Counted from the stretch's first letter, positions 11,621 to 24,094 are shown. The stretch: 64,000 nt of DNA from Rhabdornis inornatus (GCA_013397075.1 VWZS01008816.1:1311660-1375659); one strand, 5' to 3'. Translations and numbers: made by a program. The notes: generated by a model not told the origin, from the sequence alone.

Positions 11621-14600
11621 TTATTTGGTGCATTGGCCGGGAATACTAATTTAAGCCAAAACATATGGTGTGATGCTGCAGAAGATTTGAATCATTAAAG
11701 TGAAATTGGTTCACTGGTTTATAAAAAATATACAAATGCTACTAAATTATGTGTAATATTTCCCGGACAAATCAGTGTGGTTGTTATAGGAAGAGTAAAA
11801 TTTAGTTGCATACACTGAAGTAAACTTTTTTTTTTAATATGAACTTGAGAAAAGAATGGGAAATATGAGAGCTGACTACTTTTGTAGTAGATGGTTTCAG
11901 CTCAGCTGAGTTGTCTTGTGGAATATGTCAATGCCATCTCAGTCTTTTCATACATCTTGTTTATATTTGGAGCTTCCATTTGGAAGTTACTTGATAAACT
12001 ATGGTAAGCTGTAGATTGTTTGAAGTGATGCTGTTTATGTATGGAGCATGATTGGTATAGTTCAAGCGGTTAACACAGTGTTATGTTCAAAAACTAGGTT
12101 TTGGGATACACAATAGTCTCATTTGTTTTTTTTTAAAAAAATACTACTGTGACCCTTTAAAGGGATCTCTCTTTTAAGGGTTTTTGAAGCAACAGAATAT
12201 TTTGTTTTCAGAGAAACATCTGTATGGCAAAATAATTTGCTATGAACTCATATTAGCTAATTGAAGCTAAGTGTTTAGTTAAGAATGTCAGCTTTTGTCT
12301 AACTGGAGTTTAAATCTACTTTTTTCCCTCCAGTGAACAAAAGAGCTAAGAAGCTGATGTTTGCCATTAAAGCTTATCATTTGATCCCCTAGCTATTGAT
12401 AGCAACAGCCAGGATAATCAGATTTTTTTTTTTTAATGACTTCAATATATGGAAAGATTAAATAACTAAATCTTTAACTTGAGGAAGAAACAAATTGGCT
12501 AATGGCTTATGAAATTATGAATGCCCATGAATGGCCATACTCATTTTTCATGTTTCATGAAGAAAGAATGAATGACATAAAAATAATAATAAAACAGGAG
12601 GTATAGAATGAACAGAAATATGCATTTATCATACAAAATGCAATTCAACAGTGGGGATCTTCTTGCCAGCAGTCAGCATGGTAAAGCGAAGTGTGACTGC
12701 CCAGAAGGATTAGACAAACTAATAAGTTCTTCAAGAGGTGTGAAGCACCAAGATGAAGACACTAACTCTACTTTAAAGAGTCCAGAGACTGTATATTAAC
12801 CTATCTCAGAACAGTGTGTTCCCAAGTGTGTCTTTTCGAGCACGCAGTATTCTTTGGTACAGCTGCTGGGTTCCTTATTGGATGCACCCTACTCAGTTTA
12901 GAAAATGAAAATTCCCTCTGAGACTTCAAAAAATGAAGAAAGTTTTTTTGCAGAAGATAAACTGTGGGAGGAAATGGGGATAAGGGGAGAGCAAGAATAT
13001 GTCCAAAAAACAAAACATAAAACCACCACATTAATGATGAATGATGTAAGCAGGTAGGGCAACTGAAAAAAAAAACAACCAAACAAAACAAACCAGGCTT
13101 AAAAACCTTCAGTACTTGCTGATGGCATCCAAGAAGCCAATAGGCTTTGCCTAGAGGCAGAAATATACGGGGAAAAGTAGATCTGTGAATATTTTGGAGC
13201 TCCCTGACAAGCTTCAAACCATTTCTAATGAAGCACCAACTCTGCAATTACTCTATTTTGGTAGTGATATTTTTCTCTGTGTTCCTGGTGCTAATTGTTG
13301 ACACGGATAGCTTGTTTAATCTTAATTCAATTCTACATATGTTTGAGCACACAGTATTGCTTTATTTCCAGCATAGGCTAGTTTAGCTTTCCTAGGAAAT
13401 TGGATTTCCTGGATATTTTTGTCTTCATTTCGTCGTGATTCTGATGTGCATTGTATATCAAGGCTTTCTTTGGATCTAGATGTTCCAGCTCCTTTCTCTT
13501 AGGTTTTCTTACTTGCTCATCCCTGTGTGTCTGTTTGGGCCTAGTGTTCTTCTGACTTTCCAGGTTGCTTGAGCATCTATCGCCCTCAATTAGAGACTTT
13601 TCACTTAAAAAAATTAAAAATAAAAAATAGCAAAAGTCAAAGGGGAAAGGAGGCTAGCTGTGAGTCATGAAATAGTAGAAACGTGAAGTAACTGAAAGGG
13701 GAATAAGCCAACTTTCCCCAGCAGTACCAAAGGTATCCAGACAGATGAAGCCTCAGGGACCTAAGAACAGGAATATATTACACCTTGCCTTCTTGCTTAA
13801 GATCCTTGTGACTGGGCCAGAGCAGGGAAGAGGTCTGAGGAAGAGCTCCTGTAAGTTGCTGAGGTCTTTGTGAATGACAATTTATGAATTGTGAAAGCAG
13901 ATCCTGCTGAGCTCTGAAAAGAGAGCAACATCCCAGTGAGTGCTATGCAAAATGTGCATGACCAAGAGCACTGCAAAGGTGCTTGCATCCAGTTCTTGAG
14001 AAGCAGCAGGTACCAGAGCCAAGCCTGACCCTCAGGGCTGCTTTGCCCTGCCAGACTGTTTGCAAGGTGTTTGGCAGGAGACACAAGGAATTCTTACTTG
14101 TTGAATGTGTCTGTGGCTCCCCCTGATCCTCTGTCTGTAAGATATGCCGTCAACCTTACCTGAAGTTTCTACTTGTTGGCTGGTGATTTCTCCAAATTTG
14201 ATTAGTCTTGTGATTTGATGCTTTGAAGTGTTACACTTTCTGCTTCCTCACTCCCCCCAGAAACTAATTACTCTGCTGCTCTCCTGCTTTCCTTGGTGGA
14301 TGTAGAGGGGAGAAATTACTTTGATACCCAGACTGTTTGGTTGACAGTAACAACATCTCCAGTTTGAGCTTTTTCTCTCCTGTGTTTTCTCTCACCAATC
14401 TCTCTATAAGTTTTGGAAAAATACTTTTGTTCCTGCTTCATAGCAGTATCTGTGAACAGAAGAAATATCAAGATGGAGCCTGCTAAACTTTCATTTCTCT
14501 GAATACCTAGTTTCTATATGTTCAAAAGGAGTGATCATCTTAAATTTCATTTATGATTTTGAAGATATCAGACCATTGTTTTGACACTTTTGCTTATAAT

Positions 14601-15194
14601 TGCCTGTACCCAGTGTTCTCAAGCATTCCATTCCTAATGTCCAGCAACCAAACTCATCAACTTGTCTATGGTGAAGTCCAAGATTCATGTTAACCAAAAA
14701 AAAAAAAAATCACTGCAAAATTCAAGAATGATTCTGGAGGTTTCTTATCCTCTGTTCACTGGGAGCAACTTCACAAATTGTAATACTCAAGTTACATTTC
14801 ATATGCTTGTTTTGTAATAGAAGCAGTGTGGTATCACTGGGAAAATGTCATCCGTTTGCTAGCTATTTCTGTTTCCAAATCATTGACTGCATAGACCCAT
14901 GAGATTTATCTATTTAAAAATAGCTGTGGTTGTTTTGAGGAATAACTTTTAAACTTTATTTCCGATTACTTAATTAGTTTCTAAATCAAGATATTTGCCC
15001 CTTAGAAAACTACCTAGTACACAGCTGGTGACATAAAGCTAAATAATTGATATCCTTATATGTAATTACAAAGAAATTAATACTCCTTTAGGAAAGAACT
15101 AATTATATTATTTTTGAGAACTGAAGTTAATTAAGCCCATCTTCATCTATTCCCTTTCCTTTCCCCTGCCCCCCTATTTTGTGTGTGCTTGCAA
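11621..15194. other. Unassigned AT-rich stretch
   Basis: No recognised gene or transposon. The minus-strand open frame at 12801-13247 (148 codons) is the longest here; it is hydrophobic, has no splice context and no recognisable domain, so I treat it as chance. The less AT-rich patch at 13790-14100 carries a 95-codon minus-strand frame of unknown meaning. Confidence 0.4.
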
Positions 15195-15440
15195 AAAATA
15201 CCTCTATTTGGTTAAAGGAGTGAGATTTTTCTCTCCACTATCCTTTTTCCCCGTACTGGAGCCGTGCTGCCTTGAGTCTATCAAGTTATATTTATCCAAC
15301 TGTTCTGCCATCCTATCTTTAATTAGATTCTCTATCAGTTTACTCAGTAATGGGACAAATCTCACCAGGCTGTAAATTTTAAGTTCTTTTTTAGTAGCAT
15401 TATTTAAAAATAGATACTGCATTATTATTTTGTCCACTAT
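15195..15440 (-). mobile_element. Ancient LINE fragment, reverse-transcriptase N-terminal region
   Basis: The minus-strand translation contains LSKLIENLIKDRMAEQLDKY followed by NLIDSRQHG. This matches the pattern found in CR1/L3-like reverse transcriptases: a K(L/V)hExhhhpphhxxhL-type helix, then NLI...QHGF just before the first catalytic aspartate block. The usual phenylalanine after QHG is changed to serine, and the frame degenerates soon after. The catalytic motifs are not present in the recovered piece. The poor conservation suggests an old insertion. Confidence 0.6.
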
Positions 15441-16586
15441 TCATCAGCAATTTAAATGTTTCTGTGAGGATGTTCTGCAGATTTGTTTCAGCACTTTTAA
15501 AAATATTCTGTTGTTTGATGCTGCAATTTGTTCTCAACCTTTTCTCAAGTATCACCCAATCTTTAACCCACTTCTTCTGTAGAAGAAACTTGTTTGTCTG
15601 ATGTCAAGTCACTGGTTTTAAACTAGTGATTTGAAGACAAACATGTGCATCCGTAAGGGATACTTCAGAAAAGGAGTCTTTATTGACCAGCAGCTACTTT
15701 TCCAGTGGAAGGTTTAACATTTTATTGTAGAAGCATGGTGAACCCACTCTCCAATAAAGCCCTTGACAATAACTGGTTTAAGCAATTTCTCTCTTTTTGT
15801 GGTCTTTGCATTTTATACTTAATTGTGCATTTAAGAGTTTGAAAAAGAGTTTCCATTTGAAAAACTAAGTGCAATGTGAATACAGTCAAATAAAGATGAA
15901 ATAGAAGGTAATTAACTGCAAGGCCAAAATTTTCACACTTGCACCCACACAGAGCAATGCAGATGATCAAGTTTCCTTAAGTTTAATCATATGTAGCCTC
16001 ATTCACGTGCATAGTAGAAAAAATATTTTAATTTGATTCACAACTTTAATTATTAAAATTTTATTTGAAAAATAATTTTTACAAATTAATCTTGAAGCAA
16101 TATTTTTATTAAAAGAAAGAAAAAGGGGAATGTGTTCTGATAGAGTTAGTATTTCAGCTTGGCTTCAAGTAAGTTGTTTGTATTGCTCTACCACAAGTAT
16201 GTTTTCACTGATGCTTATGTTAAAGTTAACACACCTGTATGATGCATGGTCTTTTGTCTTTTAATTTAATGGGTTTGCTTATGATACTTGATTTTGTATC
16301 AATCATATTTAATTTGCATATATAGAGCTAAGCATATTTATACCATGTTAATATGCAGTATCTAGATACTTGTGAGAAAGGAGATTAGCTGCAAAATCAA
16401 AAGAAATAGGAGGGGGATTACTTGTTTTTTCACCTGTATGTGGACCAGAAGTCTTGAATTCTAAGATTCTTAGCTATGTCCAAGACATGATGATAAATCA
16501 GAATGTCTTTATTCTGTCCTCTGGTTCTGGAGGAAAGAAAATAAGTATTTTGGACTGTTATGAAGACCTGAATCTGAATATTCTGC
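15441..16586. other. Unassigned AT-rich stretch
   Basis: Nothing recognisable. It is very AT-rich around 16010-16110 and 16250-16350. Confidence 0.45.
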
Positions 16587-17045
16587 TGTGGTAGGTAGAT
16601 AACTGGCTGGCCACCAGATCCCCACCCAGCTGCTCTCTCACTCCCCCACTGAGAGAGACCCTGCCATGGAAGACTGTGGGTTTAAGTAGAGGGAGAAATC
16701 CCTTATGAGTCACTATTACGCAAAAGAGATTTGACAGTGAGAGAAGTTGTATTGGCATTTTAAATAGATCTGAGTTGTAAGAAACAGAGATAGACTTTAG
16801 GACAACACATTTCTTTCCCTGCCCTTTCCTGGCCTGAGCTTCACTCCAAGCTCTTTGATGCATCCTCAGGTGGCCCTGGTGCAGAGTGTGGGGGATTGTG
16901 GTCCGTCCAAAACAGTTCCTCTGTCTCTTCTTTCTCCTCACACTTCTCCCTGCTCCACCTGGGTACCTTCCAGGGACAACAGGGGGGCCTTCACTCCAAT
17001 GCCTGGAGCTCCTCCTCCCTCTCTCCCCTCAGGGTTTGGAAGTAC
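16587..17045 (-). mobile_element. Truncated LTR, same family as the one at 48.1-49.4 kb (minus strand)
   Basis: The left edge TGTGGTAGGTAGATAACTGG with CTGCTCTCTCACTCC shortly after it corresponds to the complement of the LTR 3' end seen at 49320-49375. The order of further blocks fits the same family: AGTCACTATTACGCAAAAG (the ACTCATCAATTATTGTCACAGG block), CCTGAGCTTCACTCC, and the run of GCTCCACCTGGGTACCTTCC and GGAGCTCCTCC blocks. Most of the U3 beyond about 17045 is absent, so the copy is truncated. It is more diverged than the plus-strand copy. No target duplication is visible. Confidence 0.65.
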
Positions 17046-18189
17046 AATTCCCAGTCACTTTTGCTTTCGGTAAACTGAGTCGTGTGTCTTAATGGGGTTT
17101 TTTGGTAGATAGGGAAGATAACGTTTCCTCCTTTCACACATTGGGTTATATGATTTTGAGGCACTTTTACTGTAGTGAAGGGGGAAGCAGCTGAAATCTT
17201 TACTTGCTTTCTGATACCACCTGTGTTGAGGACTGCATGTAAATAAGGAGGACTTGGGTTTCTGAACCTTGCTTCTGCCCCTTGGGAGTTTCTTTCAATC
17301 TTTGTTTTGGTCAGGTTGTTGTTTTCGTTTTTTTTATGAACTGTTGGTCTGTTTTTAAAACAACTCACATTGCAATTATGTAGCTTTAAATTCAAGGTCT
17401 CTTCAATGAAAATGGTGTTTTTACTCTCAAGGTGATACAACCTCTTTTCTTATTAAAAAAAAAGAAAAAAAAACACTTTAGGGCTAAAGAGCTTGTATCA
17501 AATTGCAATTAGAGAAGTAAAAATCTAGATGTAGCTTAATGAGTAAATGAAGAGTTGGATAATGGTCGTCCCTTATAAGAGGTTTTAATGTGGAAAATGC
17601 TCTTTAATCATCTGATGATTATAGAAGAAGATCTGTAATCTGTGCCACTTTGATGCCCTGGCAAGGTAATTTACTGTATTTTACTTTCTTGCTGTGAAAC
17701 TGAATAGCCTCATTCTGTGCCTGCACAGCAATCTGAAACATCTGGAGTCTGCTGTATTCAGAAGTCTATTTTTTTTTAAGTGTTCATCCCAAATTGAGTG
17801 AATGGAGAGAGGGTGCTTTCTGCTGATGATGCACAGAAGCATACAGGGCCTGTGGATGTGGTAAGGTATAGGATTATTGAAAGGTACCTTTTATAAGCAC
17901 TTTGCTTTTTAGAGAATCTTTATACTTATTTCTGAAAGCTGTTTTTTTTTTTCTGGGGAGTGATCCAAAGGCTTCAACTGGCTGTCTCAAAATGAAAAGC
18001 AGCACCCCTCACCAAACACTTATCTGCTGCCACAGTGGATGAACATGCCTTTTAAAACTAAAGGCTCTGAAGTGTAGTGGCACTTTCTTCACATAGTGAA
18101 ATACATAAGGTGTTGAGCCTGTAGACTCTCCCTTCTGTATCTAAGTGACAAACTTAGGGTAGGCGGAGCACCAATCTGTGTGCGATCAA
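17046..18189. other. Unassigned stretch
   Basis: A 149-codon minus-strand frame at 16991-17440 overlaps the LTR edge and has no known domain or splice support. No other feature recognised. Confidence 0.4.
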
Positions 18190-18960
18190 CCCCTTGTTTG
18201 TTTTAGAGGGAAAGGAAAAGATGCCTCTCACTTTTGTTCCACCAGAAGAGAATATCTTCTTAGTATCTATTATAAACCTACTCTCAGTTTAAAAATATTA
18301 TGCCTTTTTCTATGCCACTGTAAAAAGGCCATTTTTATGCAATTATCCCTCTCCAGCATTTTTGTAGGCCCTTTGAGATACTGAAAGGCCACAGTTAGGT
18401 CACCCCAAACTTCCTCTTCTCCAGGCAGAACAACCTCACTTTTCTCAGTCTTTCTTCATAGGAAAGGTCCAACAGCTGGAGTGGCCCTCCTCTGGACTCA
18501 CTCCAACAGTCCCACATCTATCCTGTGTTAAGGACCCCAGAGCTGGATGCAGCACTGCAGGTGGGGTCTGAGCAGAGGGGCAGAATCCTCTCCCTGCCCT
18601 GCTGCCCACACTTCTTCAGATGCAGCCCAGGACACAATTGGCTTTCTGGGCTGGGAGTTCACATTGCCAGGTCATGTCCAGCCTCTCGTTCACTAGCACT
18701 GCAAGGCCTTCTCATCGAGGCTGCTCTGGACCTGTTCATCCCCCTGTGTTGATACTGTGGATTGCCTCAACCCAGGTGCAGCACCTTGCACTTAGCTGTG
18801 TTAAATTTCATGATGTTCCCATGGGCCCACTTCTCAAGTTTGTCCAGGTCCCTCTGGATGGCATCCCATCCTTCAGGTGTGTCAACTGCACCACTCAGCT
18901 TGGTCTTATGTGCAAAATTGCTGAGGATGCACTCCATCTTGGTTATGATGCCAATGAGTT
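18190..18960 (-). mobile_element. CR1 LINE fragment, reverse-transcriptase C-terminal region and 3' part (minus strand)
   Basis: The plus strand reads as the complement of CR1. Diagnostic blocks in order are TTGTAGGCCCTTTGAGATAC, CTCTTCTCCAGGCAGAACAA, TGGCCCTCCTCTGGACTC, CCAGAGCTGGATGCAGCACT, GATGCAGCCCAGGACACAAT, CAGGTGCAGCACCTTGCACT, and GTCCCTCTGGATGGCATCCC. Together they cover the end of ORF2 and part of the 3' region. The terminal 8-bp-repeat end is missing. Plus-strand open frames at 18525-19069 are antisense to this element and are not genes. Stops and indels on the coding strand show that it is dead. Confidence 0.95.
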
Positions 18961-20003
18961 AAATATAAATACATGTATATATTTCTCACATTATTTTCTA
19001 AGTATTTTCCAGCTGCTTTGTTACTTTTCAGCTTTTTTTAGTGTCAAGTCCTATGTTACCATGTTATGACTCTTCTATTGCTATGTAAGTGGTTACTTTG
19101 TGTGTACAATACTATAGTCTTACAGCTGCTATTTGTTATTATAGAATTCTTCTGGTAGAGCCTATTTAAAAAAAAAACAACACTAAAAACAAACCAACAA
19201 CCAAAAAACCCCCCAAACCTCTAAACCATCTCTGTGTGTAAGACTATCTGTTACCAAGCTATCTGAAAAACTGTGAAGGACACTTTTATATTGTGATGAC
19301 AAGATAAAGTTAACCTTTCAAAGAGTGGTCATGTTTTTCATTAATGAAAGCCTAATTAGATGGTTATCGTGTATGTCTAGTCAAAAGAAGTGATCTAAAG
19401 CACTGATTGTGGTTTTATTATTTATTTCATTATTACAACTACATCTAGAATAGTATGTAGACAGTGGATTTGCTAAAACACTCCTTTTTTTAAAAAATAG
19501 GAAAGGAAGAGAAGTCAAAGCAGAGATTTCACAAAGCTGTGGTTCAAACACCTGGGGTTTTATTGTGGGTATTTTTTTTTTGCTTCCCCCCCTCTCCTTT
19601 TGCCCTGTGTGCTTTAAAGAAAACAACAGCTATGCAGAGTTTTGGTTGAAAAAGCAAAAGCTGTGTAATGAGATTACTACAGCTATCAGAATGCAATTCC
19701 ATTGTACTGCTGTGTCTATGTCCCACATTTCCAATAAATCATAATAACCAGCTGACAATGCAAATATCGCAGCATGTAGTCTGAGAATTATTCTGATTAG
19801 TTTGTAACTTGCAAAGGCTCCTCTCACTCTTGAGCAATGAGTTCTCCCACAGTTGTTTTTCCCCAAAACTTTGTGTCATAAGAGATACGGAGATTGCAGT
19901 GGCCGTAATTCTGGTTCAAAGGTGGTTGCAATAGAATCGGGTTTGTTACATTCCAGGGCTTTGGGGAATATGCTGTTAATACAGAAGTTTTGGGTTTTTT
20001 TTT
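18961..20003. other. Unassigned AT-rich stretch
   Basis: No recognised feature. An A/C-rich patch lies at 19167-19225. Minus-strand frames at 19381-19866 are short and unsupported. Confidence 0.4.
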
Positions 20004-20941
20004 AACCGTCTTTTCTTGCAGACTATCTATAACTAGGTTTTTGAATCCCTGTATAGAGTTTTAAATCTTGCACAAAGATAAAAATGCATATTAAACCACT
20101 GCAGGAGCATACAGTCTGTATCCGTTTGTAACGTGTCTGGGATTTTATAGTTTCTGTAGAGGCAAAAACATTGTTGAATTTTAATCCTTATAAAAATATA
20201 TTTTATATATTATTTATATATTTTTATTCTTTTTTATTTTTCTCACAGAAATAGCAAAGTTCTTGCTCTAGAAAGTATAGGTTTATTTTTTTAATTTGTA
20301 ATATATTTTTGTCACTTACTGCAATAATGATTTCTGTGGTGTTTTCTGGGTGTTTTCTACTGTGTGTTGAAAGTTGAAAGCCTGTATTCTCTGGTGGGTT
20401 GAAAATATGAGACTTTGACTCCAACATAAAGCTTGGAAATATGCGCTAGGCTTCTGGAAAAAATGGATTTAAGTATGCAAATATTTACATAGGATTTTTT
20501 GTTTTGTTTTTTTTTAAGGTCTACATTAAATTTTAACAAGAATTACAATCTTTGAAGTCATCACAGCTTCTTATAGGGTGACCACAGTGAAAGACCTACA
20601 AATGCTTCTAGAACTGTTGCCCATTGTGGAAAACCTTAGACAAGACAAAGTAACCAGCTCTTGTTTGTCATGTGGTCATGTTAACTTCCTGACCTCCTTG
20701 AAATGTTCAGTCTCATTATTGAAAACACACAAACATCAAATTTTTCAAAATAGTTTGTCCAGATAAACTTATACATTTGTAGTCTTGCATACATCAGTAG
20801 TACTTATTGCATATGTTTTGGCTAGGAACTCAGCTTAGGCATCTAGACTCGATTTGTCAGTCTGCCACAAATTTCTCAAGCGGTCCTGAGTAAGTAATCT
20901 AGCTTTCCTATAGCTCAATTTTTCAGTCTATGTAATAGATT
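20004..20941. repeat. 938-bp direct duplication, copy 1 (probable assembly artefact)
   Basis: Bases 20004-20941 reappear at 20943-21880 with an offset of 939. I compared the blocks line by line and saw no difference, and the translated frames of the two copies are identical. The first copy ends exactly at the single N at 20942 and the second begins right after it. This is the picture left when two overlapping contig ends are joined without merging. The content is AT-rich unique-looking sequence with no recognised element. Confidence 0.92.
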
Positions 20942-20942
20942 N
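20942..20942. other. Single N at junction of two identical copies
   Basis: The N separates two perfect 938-bp copies, which points to an unresolved contig overlap and not to a single ambiguous base. Confidence 0.85.
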
Positions 20943-21880
20943 AACCGTCTTTTCTTGCAGACTATCTATAACTAGGTTTTTGAATCCCTGTATAGAGTTT
21001 TAAATCTTGCACAAAGATAAAAATGCATATTAAACCACTGCAGGAGCATACAGTCTGTATCCGTTTGTAACGTGTCTGGGATTTTATAGTTTCTGTAGAG
21101 GCAAAAACATTGTTGAATTTTAATCCTTATAAAAATATATTTTATATATTATTTATATATTTTTATTCTTTTTTATTTTTCTCACAGAAATAGCAAAGTT
21201 CTTGCTCTAGAAAGTATAGGTTTATTTTTTTAATTTGTAATATATTTTTGTCACTTACTGCAATAATGATTTCTGTGGTGTTTTCTGGGTGTTTTCTACT
21301 GTGTGTTGAAAGTTGAAAGCCTGTATTCTCTGGTGGGTTGAAAATATGAGACTTTGACTCCAACATAAAGCTTGGAAATATGCGCTAGGCTTCTGGAAAA
21401 AATGGATTTAAGTATGCAAATATTTACATAGGATTTTTTGTTTTGTTTTTTTTTAAGGTCTACATTAAATTTTAACAAGAATTACAATCTTTGAAGTCAT
21501 CACAGCTTCTTATAGGGTGACCACAGTGAAAGACCTACAAATGCTTCTAGAACTGTTGCCCATTGTGGAAAACCTTAGACAAGACAAAGTAACCAGCTCT
21601 TGTTTGTCATGTGGTCATGTTAACTTCCTGACCTCCTTGAAATGTTCAGTCTCATTATTGAAAACACACAAACATCAAATTTTTCAAAATAGTTTGTCCA
21701 GATAAACTTATACATTTGTAGTCTTGCATACATCAGTAGTACTTATTGCATATGTTTTGGCTAGGAACTCAGCTTAGGCATCTAGACTCGATTTGTCAGT
21801 CTGCCACAAATTTCTCAAGCGGTCCTGAGTAAGTAATCTAGCTTTCCTATAGCTCAATTTTTCAGTCTATGTAATAGATT
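20943..21880. repeat. 938-bp direct duplication, copy 2
   Basis: This is identical to 20004-20941. The sequence left of copy 1 and the sequence right of copy 2 would become contiguous if one copy were removed. That fits a false duplication better than a biological one, because an old biological copy would have collected substitutions. Confidence 0.92.
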
Positions 21881-22320
21881 ATTATTTAATCTATATTCTT
21901 CCCATTGTGAGAGAATACACACTATAACTGTGGAAATAAACTGATGATGAATCCCAAAATGCTTAGGAAGTGTGGAATGTATCCACATGCCAGAGGTGGA
22001 TGTGAATAGAAGTAATTATGAGTCCCAGCATGGAAAATGAGTTCAACCAAACAGCCTTGTCCCAGAGTATATTTGAATTGTTTGGAGAGTAATACTAGCT
22101 TCATATTAATTGTAGGATTCTTGCAGTGTTAATAGAGCAGGCTTTGGTTTTAGGAGAAAAATGTAAACTCTTTTTTTCAGAGGATTATAGTATCATCTTC
22201 TCATCATGAATGACATTTTAGCTTATATGTACTTTGTAAGGGAAGAACAAACAAATTTCATAAAACTATGGAGGTGAAATATGGAGAAATTGTTCAGATT
22301 CACTGTAGAATTTGCAAGCC
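21881..22320. other. Unassigned AT-rich stretch
   Basis: Nothing recognisable between the duplicated block and the CR1 end. Confidence 0.45.
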
Positions 22321-22612
22321 ATAGAATCACAGAATAGTTTGGGTTGGAAGGGACTTTTAAAGAATATCTAGTGCAACCTCCTTGGCATGAGCAGGGACAT
22401 TTTCAGCTAGATGATGTTTCTCAGAGCCCTGTTCAGTCTGACCATGAATGTTTCCAGCAGTGGGGCACCTACCACTTTTTTGGACAGCCTGTTTCACTGT
22501 TTCACCAGCTTCATTATAAAAATTTTTCTTCCTAACACTTACTGTGAATTTGCCCTCTCTGTTTAAAACCTTTACCCCATGTCCTCCCAGAACAGGACCT
22601 GCTAAAAAGTCT
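22321..22612 (-). mobile_element. CR1 LINE 3' end (minus strand)
   Basis: The plus strand begins ATAGAATCACAGAATAGTTT followed by GGGTTGGAAGGGACTTTTAA, the complement of the CR1 3' terminus. It continues through the GCAACCTCCTTGGCATGAGC, GTGGGGCACCTACCAC and TTTAAAACCTTTACCCCATG blocks. It is a typical 5'-truncated CR1, non-coding over this part. Confidence 0.95.
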
Positions 22613-23135
22613 GACCATAATCTTATTTTCTGATGGAAGTGTACTTGGCTTTTAACTTAAAGAAATAATGATTATTGCTTCATTTATTACAGCATAAATA
22701 AAAATCCCATTCCTGGGTAAATATTTTTCTCCTGCTTTTCTCAAGATGCATTCCTGGCAACAAACAGATAAAATTATTAGAAAAATCTACAAAGAGCAAC
22801 TGCTACACTACCAAAATATAAAAAGAAATTCAGCAGAAAAAGCGATTTGATTGAGAGAGAACTAGTGGGAAAAGAACTGGAAAGAAGCCCCCATGCTTCA
22901 AGATTTCTCTGAAGGATTGAATACAAAAAAAAGCCTGTTTTTTTAGAACGTGTCATGGGCACATCTGAACATTTTAGATAAATGTTTTATTGGATGAATC
23001 CCATTCTAGTGGCATATGCTGGCAGCAGGGGTTATGACTGAACTACAGCAAATGCCAAGATTTAGTTAAATGTTTCAGAATGGCTGGGCTGGACTCTAAT
23101 TACCTACTGTAAAAATAAGAAATTGTCATGCCTGG
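22613..23135. other. Unassigned AT-rich stretch
   Basis: No recognised feature. Confidence 0.45.
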
Positions 23136-24094
23136 TGTTGTAGATTAAACCTAGACAGCAGCTGAACACCACTCACTCCCCAACCCTGGTGTGTGATGGG
23201 AGAGAGAGTTGCAAGGGTCAAATTGAGAACTCATGGGGTGAGACAAAGGAAGTTTAATATGGAGAGGAAAACACCATGCTGTCCTGGCTCTGGCCAGGGC
23301 AGGGTTAATTTGTGTTGTAATGAGGAAGAGGCACAGCTAGGACATGATAGTAATTCTATACCACTTCACATCATTTTCTGGGGGTGGGAGAAGTGGCTTC
23401 CTTCTGGGTTGGGATAGCATGGTGGCCATTACATTGGGCTTCATAGTGAGAATTTTCATGTGGATTTCTTGCCTCTCTTGTACACTTTTTTTATTAATAT
23501 TGTTGCTGTTAGTGTTCATTTTCTCATCTAGTTGCTATTTCCAGTAAATTACACTTATCTCAACCCTTGAACTGAACCTTCTGTGCCTCCAGCTCTCATC
23601 TCCAGCCCATTGTAGAGCGAGGGGAGGGGGAGTGGGAGAGTGGTGCATGGCTTCAGTTGGAACACTAAACTGGAGAACACTGTTCCTAAACCATGTGACA
23701 CGCATGAGCAAAACAAGGAATTAATTCCCGTTTTCCCATGGGCAAGCAGCTGTTCAGCCATGATGCACGGAGCAGGGCCCCATCATGCGCAGCAGTTACT
23801 TGGGAAGACAAATACCATCTCTCTTCCCTCTTCTACCCTGTTTTATATATTAACCATGAAATAGCTCTCTGATCAGTTGGCATCAGCTGTCCTGGCTGTG
23901 TGCCCTCCTAACCTCTTCTGTACACCCAGCATCCTTGCTGCTGGTGTGAGAAGCAGAAAAGGCCTTGATGTTGTGTAAGCTCTGCTCAGGAGCAATGAAA
24001 ACTTCTCTGTTGTCAACACTTTGCACCACAAAACATAGCCCCATACTAGCTTCTGTGGAGAAAAATTTACTCTATCCTAGTCTAAACCAGGAGA
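23136..24094 (-). mobile_element. Solo LTR (minus strand) split by a younger LTR
   Basis: The left part, 23136-23279, starts TGTTGTAGATTAAACCTAGA and the right part, 23701-24094, ends ACTCTATCCTAG...AAACCAGGAGA. Together they follow the same minus-strand LTR family as 3770-4380. Shared landmarks are AAAACAAGGAATTAATTCC, CCATGGGCAAGCAGCTGTTC, TTACTTGGGAAGACAAATAC, CTGATCAGTTGGCATCAGCT and CAACACTTTGCACC...ACATAGCCCCATACTAG. The flanks share CCTG (CCTGG on the left at 23131-23135, CCTGC on the right from 24095), a plausible decayed target duplication. The interruption is the plus-strand LTR at 23280-23700. No internal viral genes are present. Confidence 0.85.
23280..23700 (+). mobile_element. 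Complete solo LTR nested inside another LTR
   Basis: The element starts TGTCCTGGCTCTGGCCAGGG at 23280 and ends CCTAAACCATGTGACA at 23700, giving TGT...ACA ends and a length of 421 bp. Blocks such as GGCACAGCTAGGACATGATA, TTTTCTGGGGGTGGGAGAAG and TTATCTCAACCCTTGAACTG match a short avian LTR family as I remember it. It lies in the opposite orientation to its host LTR and interrupts it between two homologous halves, so it inserted later. The bases abutting it (ATGC on the left, CGCATG on the right) suggest a degraded target duplication, but I could not find an exact one. Confidence 0.8.

Noticed and set aside
12801..13247. 148-codon minus-strand frame
   Set aside because: It has no domain, no splice context and a composition typical of AT-rich chance frames.
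18525..19069. Plus-strand open frames up to 149 codons
   Set aside because: They are antisense to a CR1 fragment and have no independent support.
20224..21705. Apparent duplicated gene set (three identical small frames in each copy)
   Set aside because: The copies are identical and split by an N, so the duplication is probably an assembly artefact. The frames themselves are short and without splice context.
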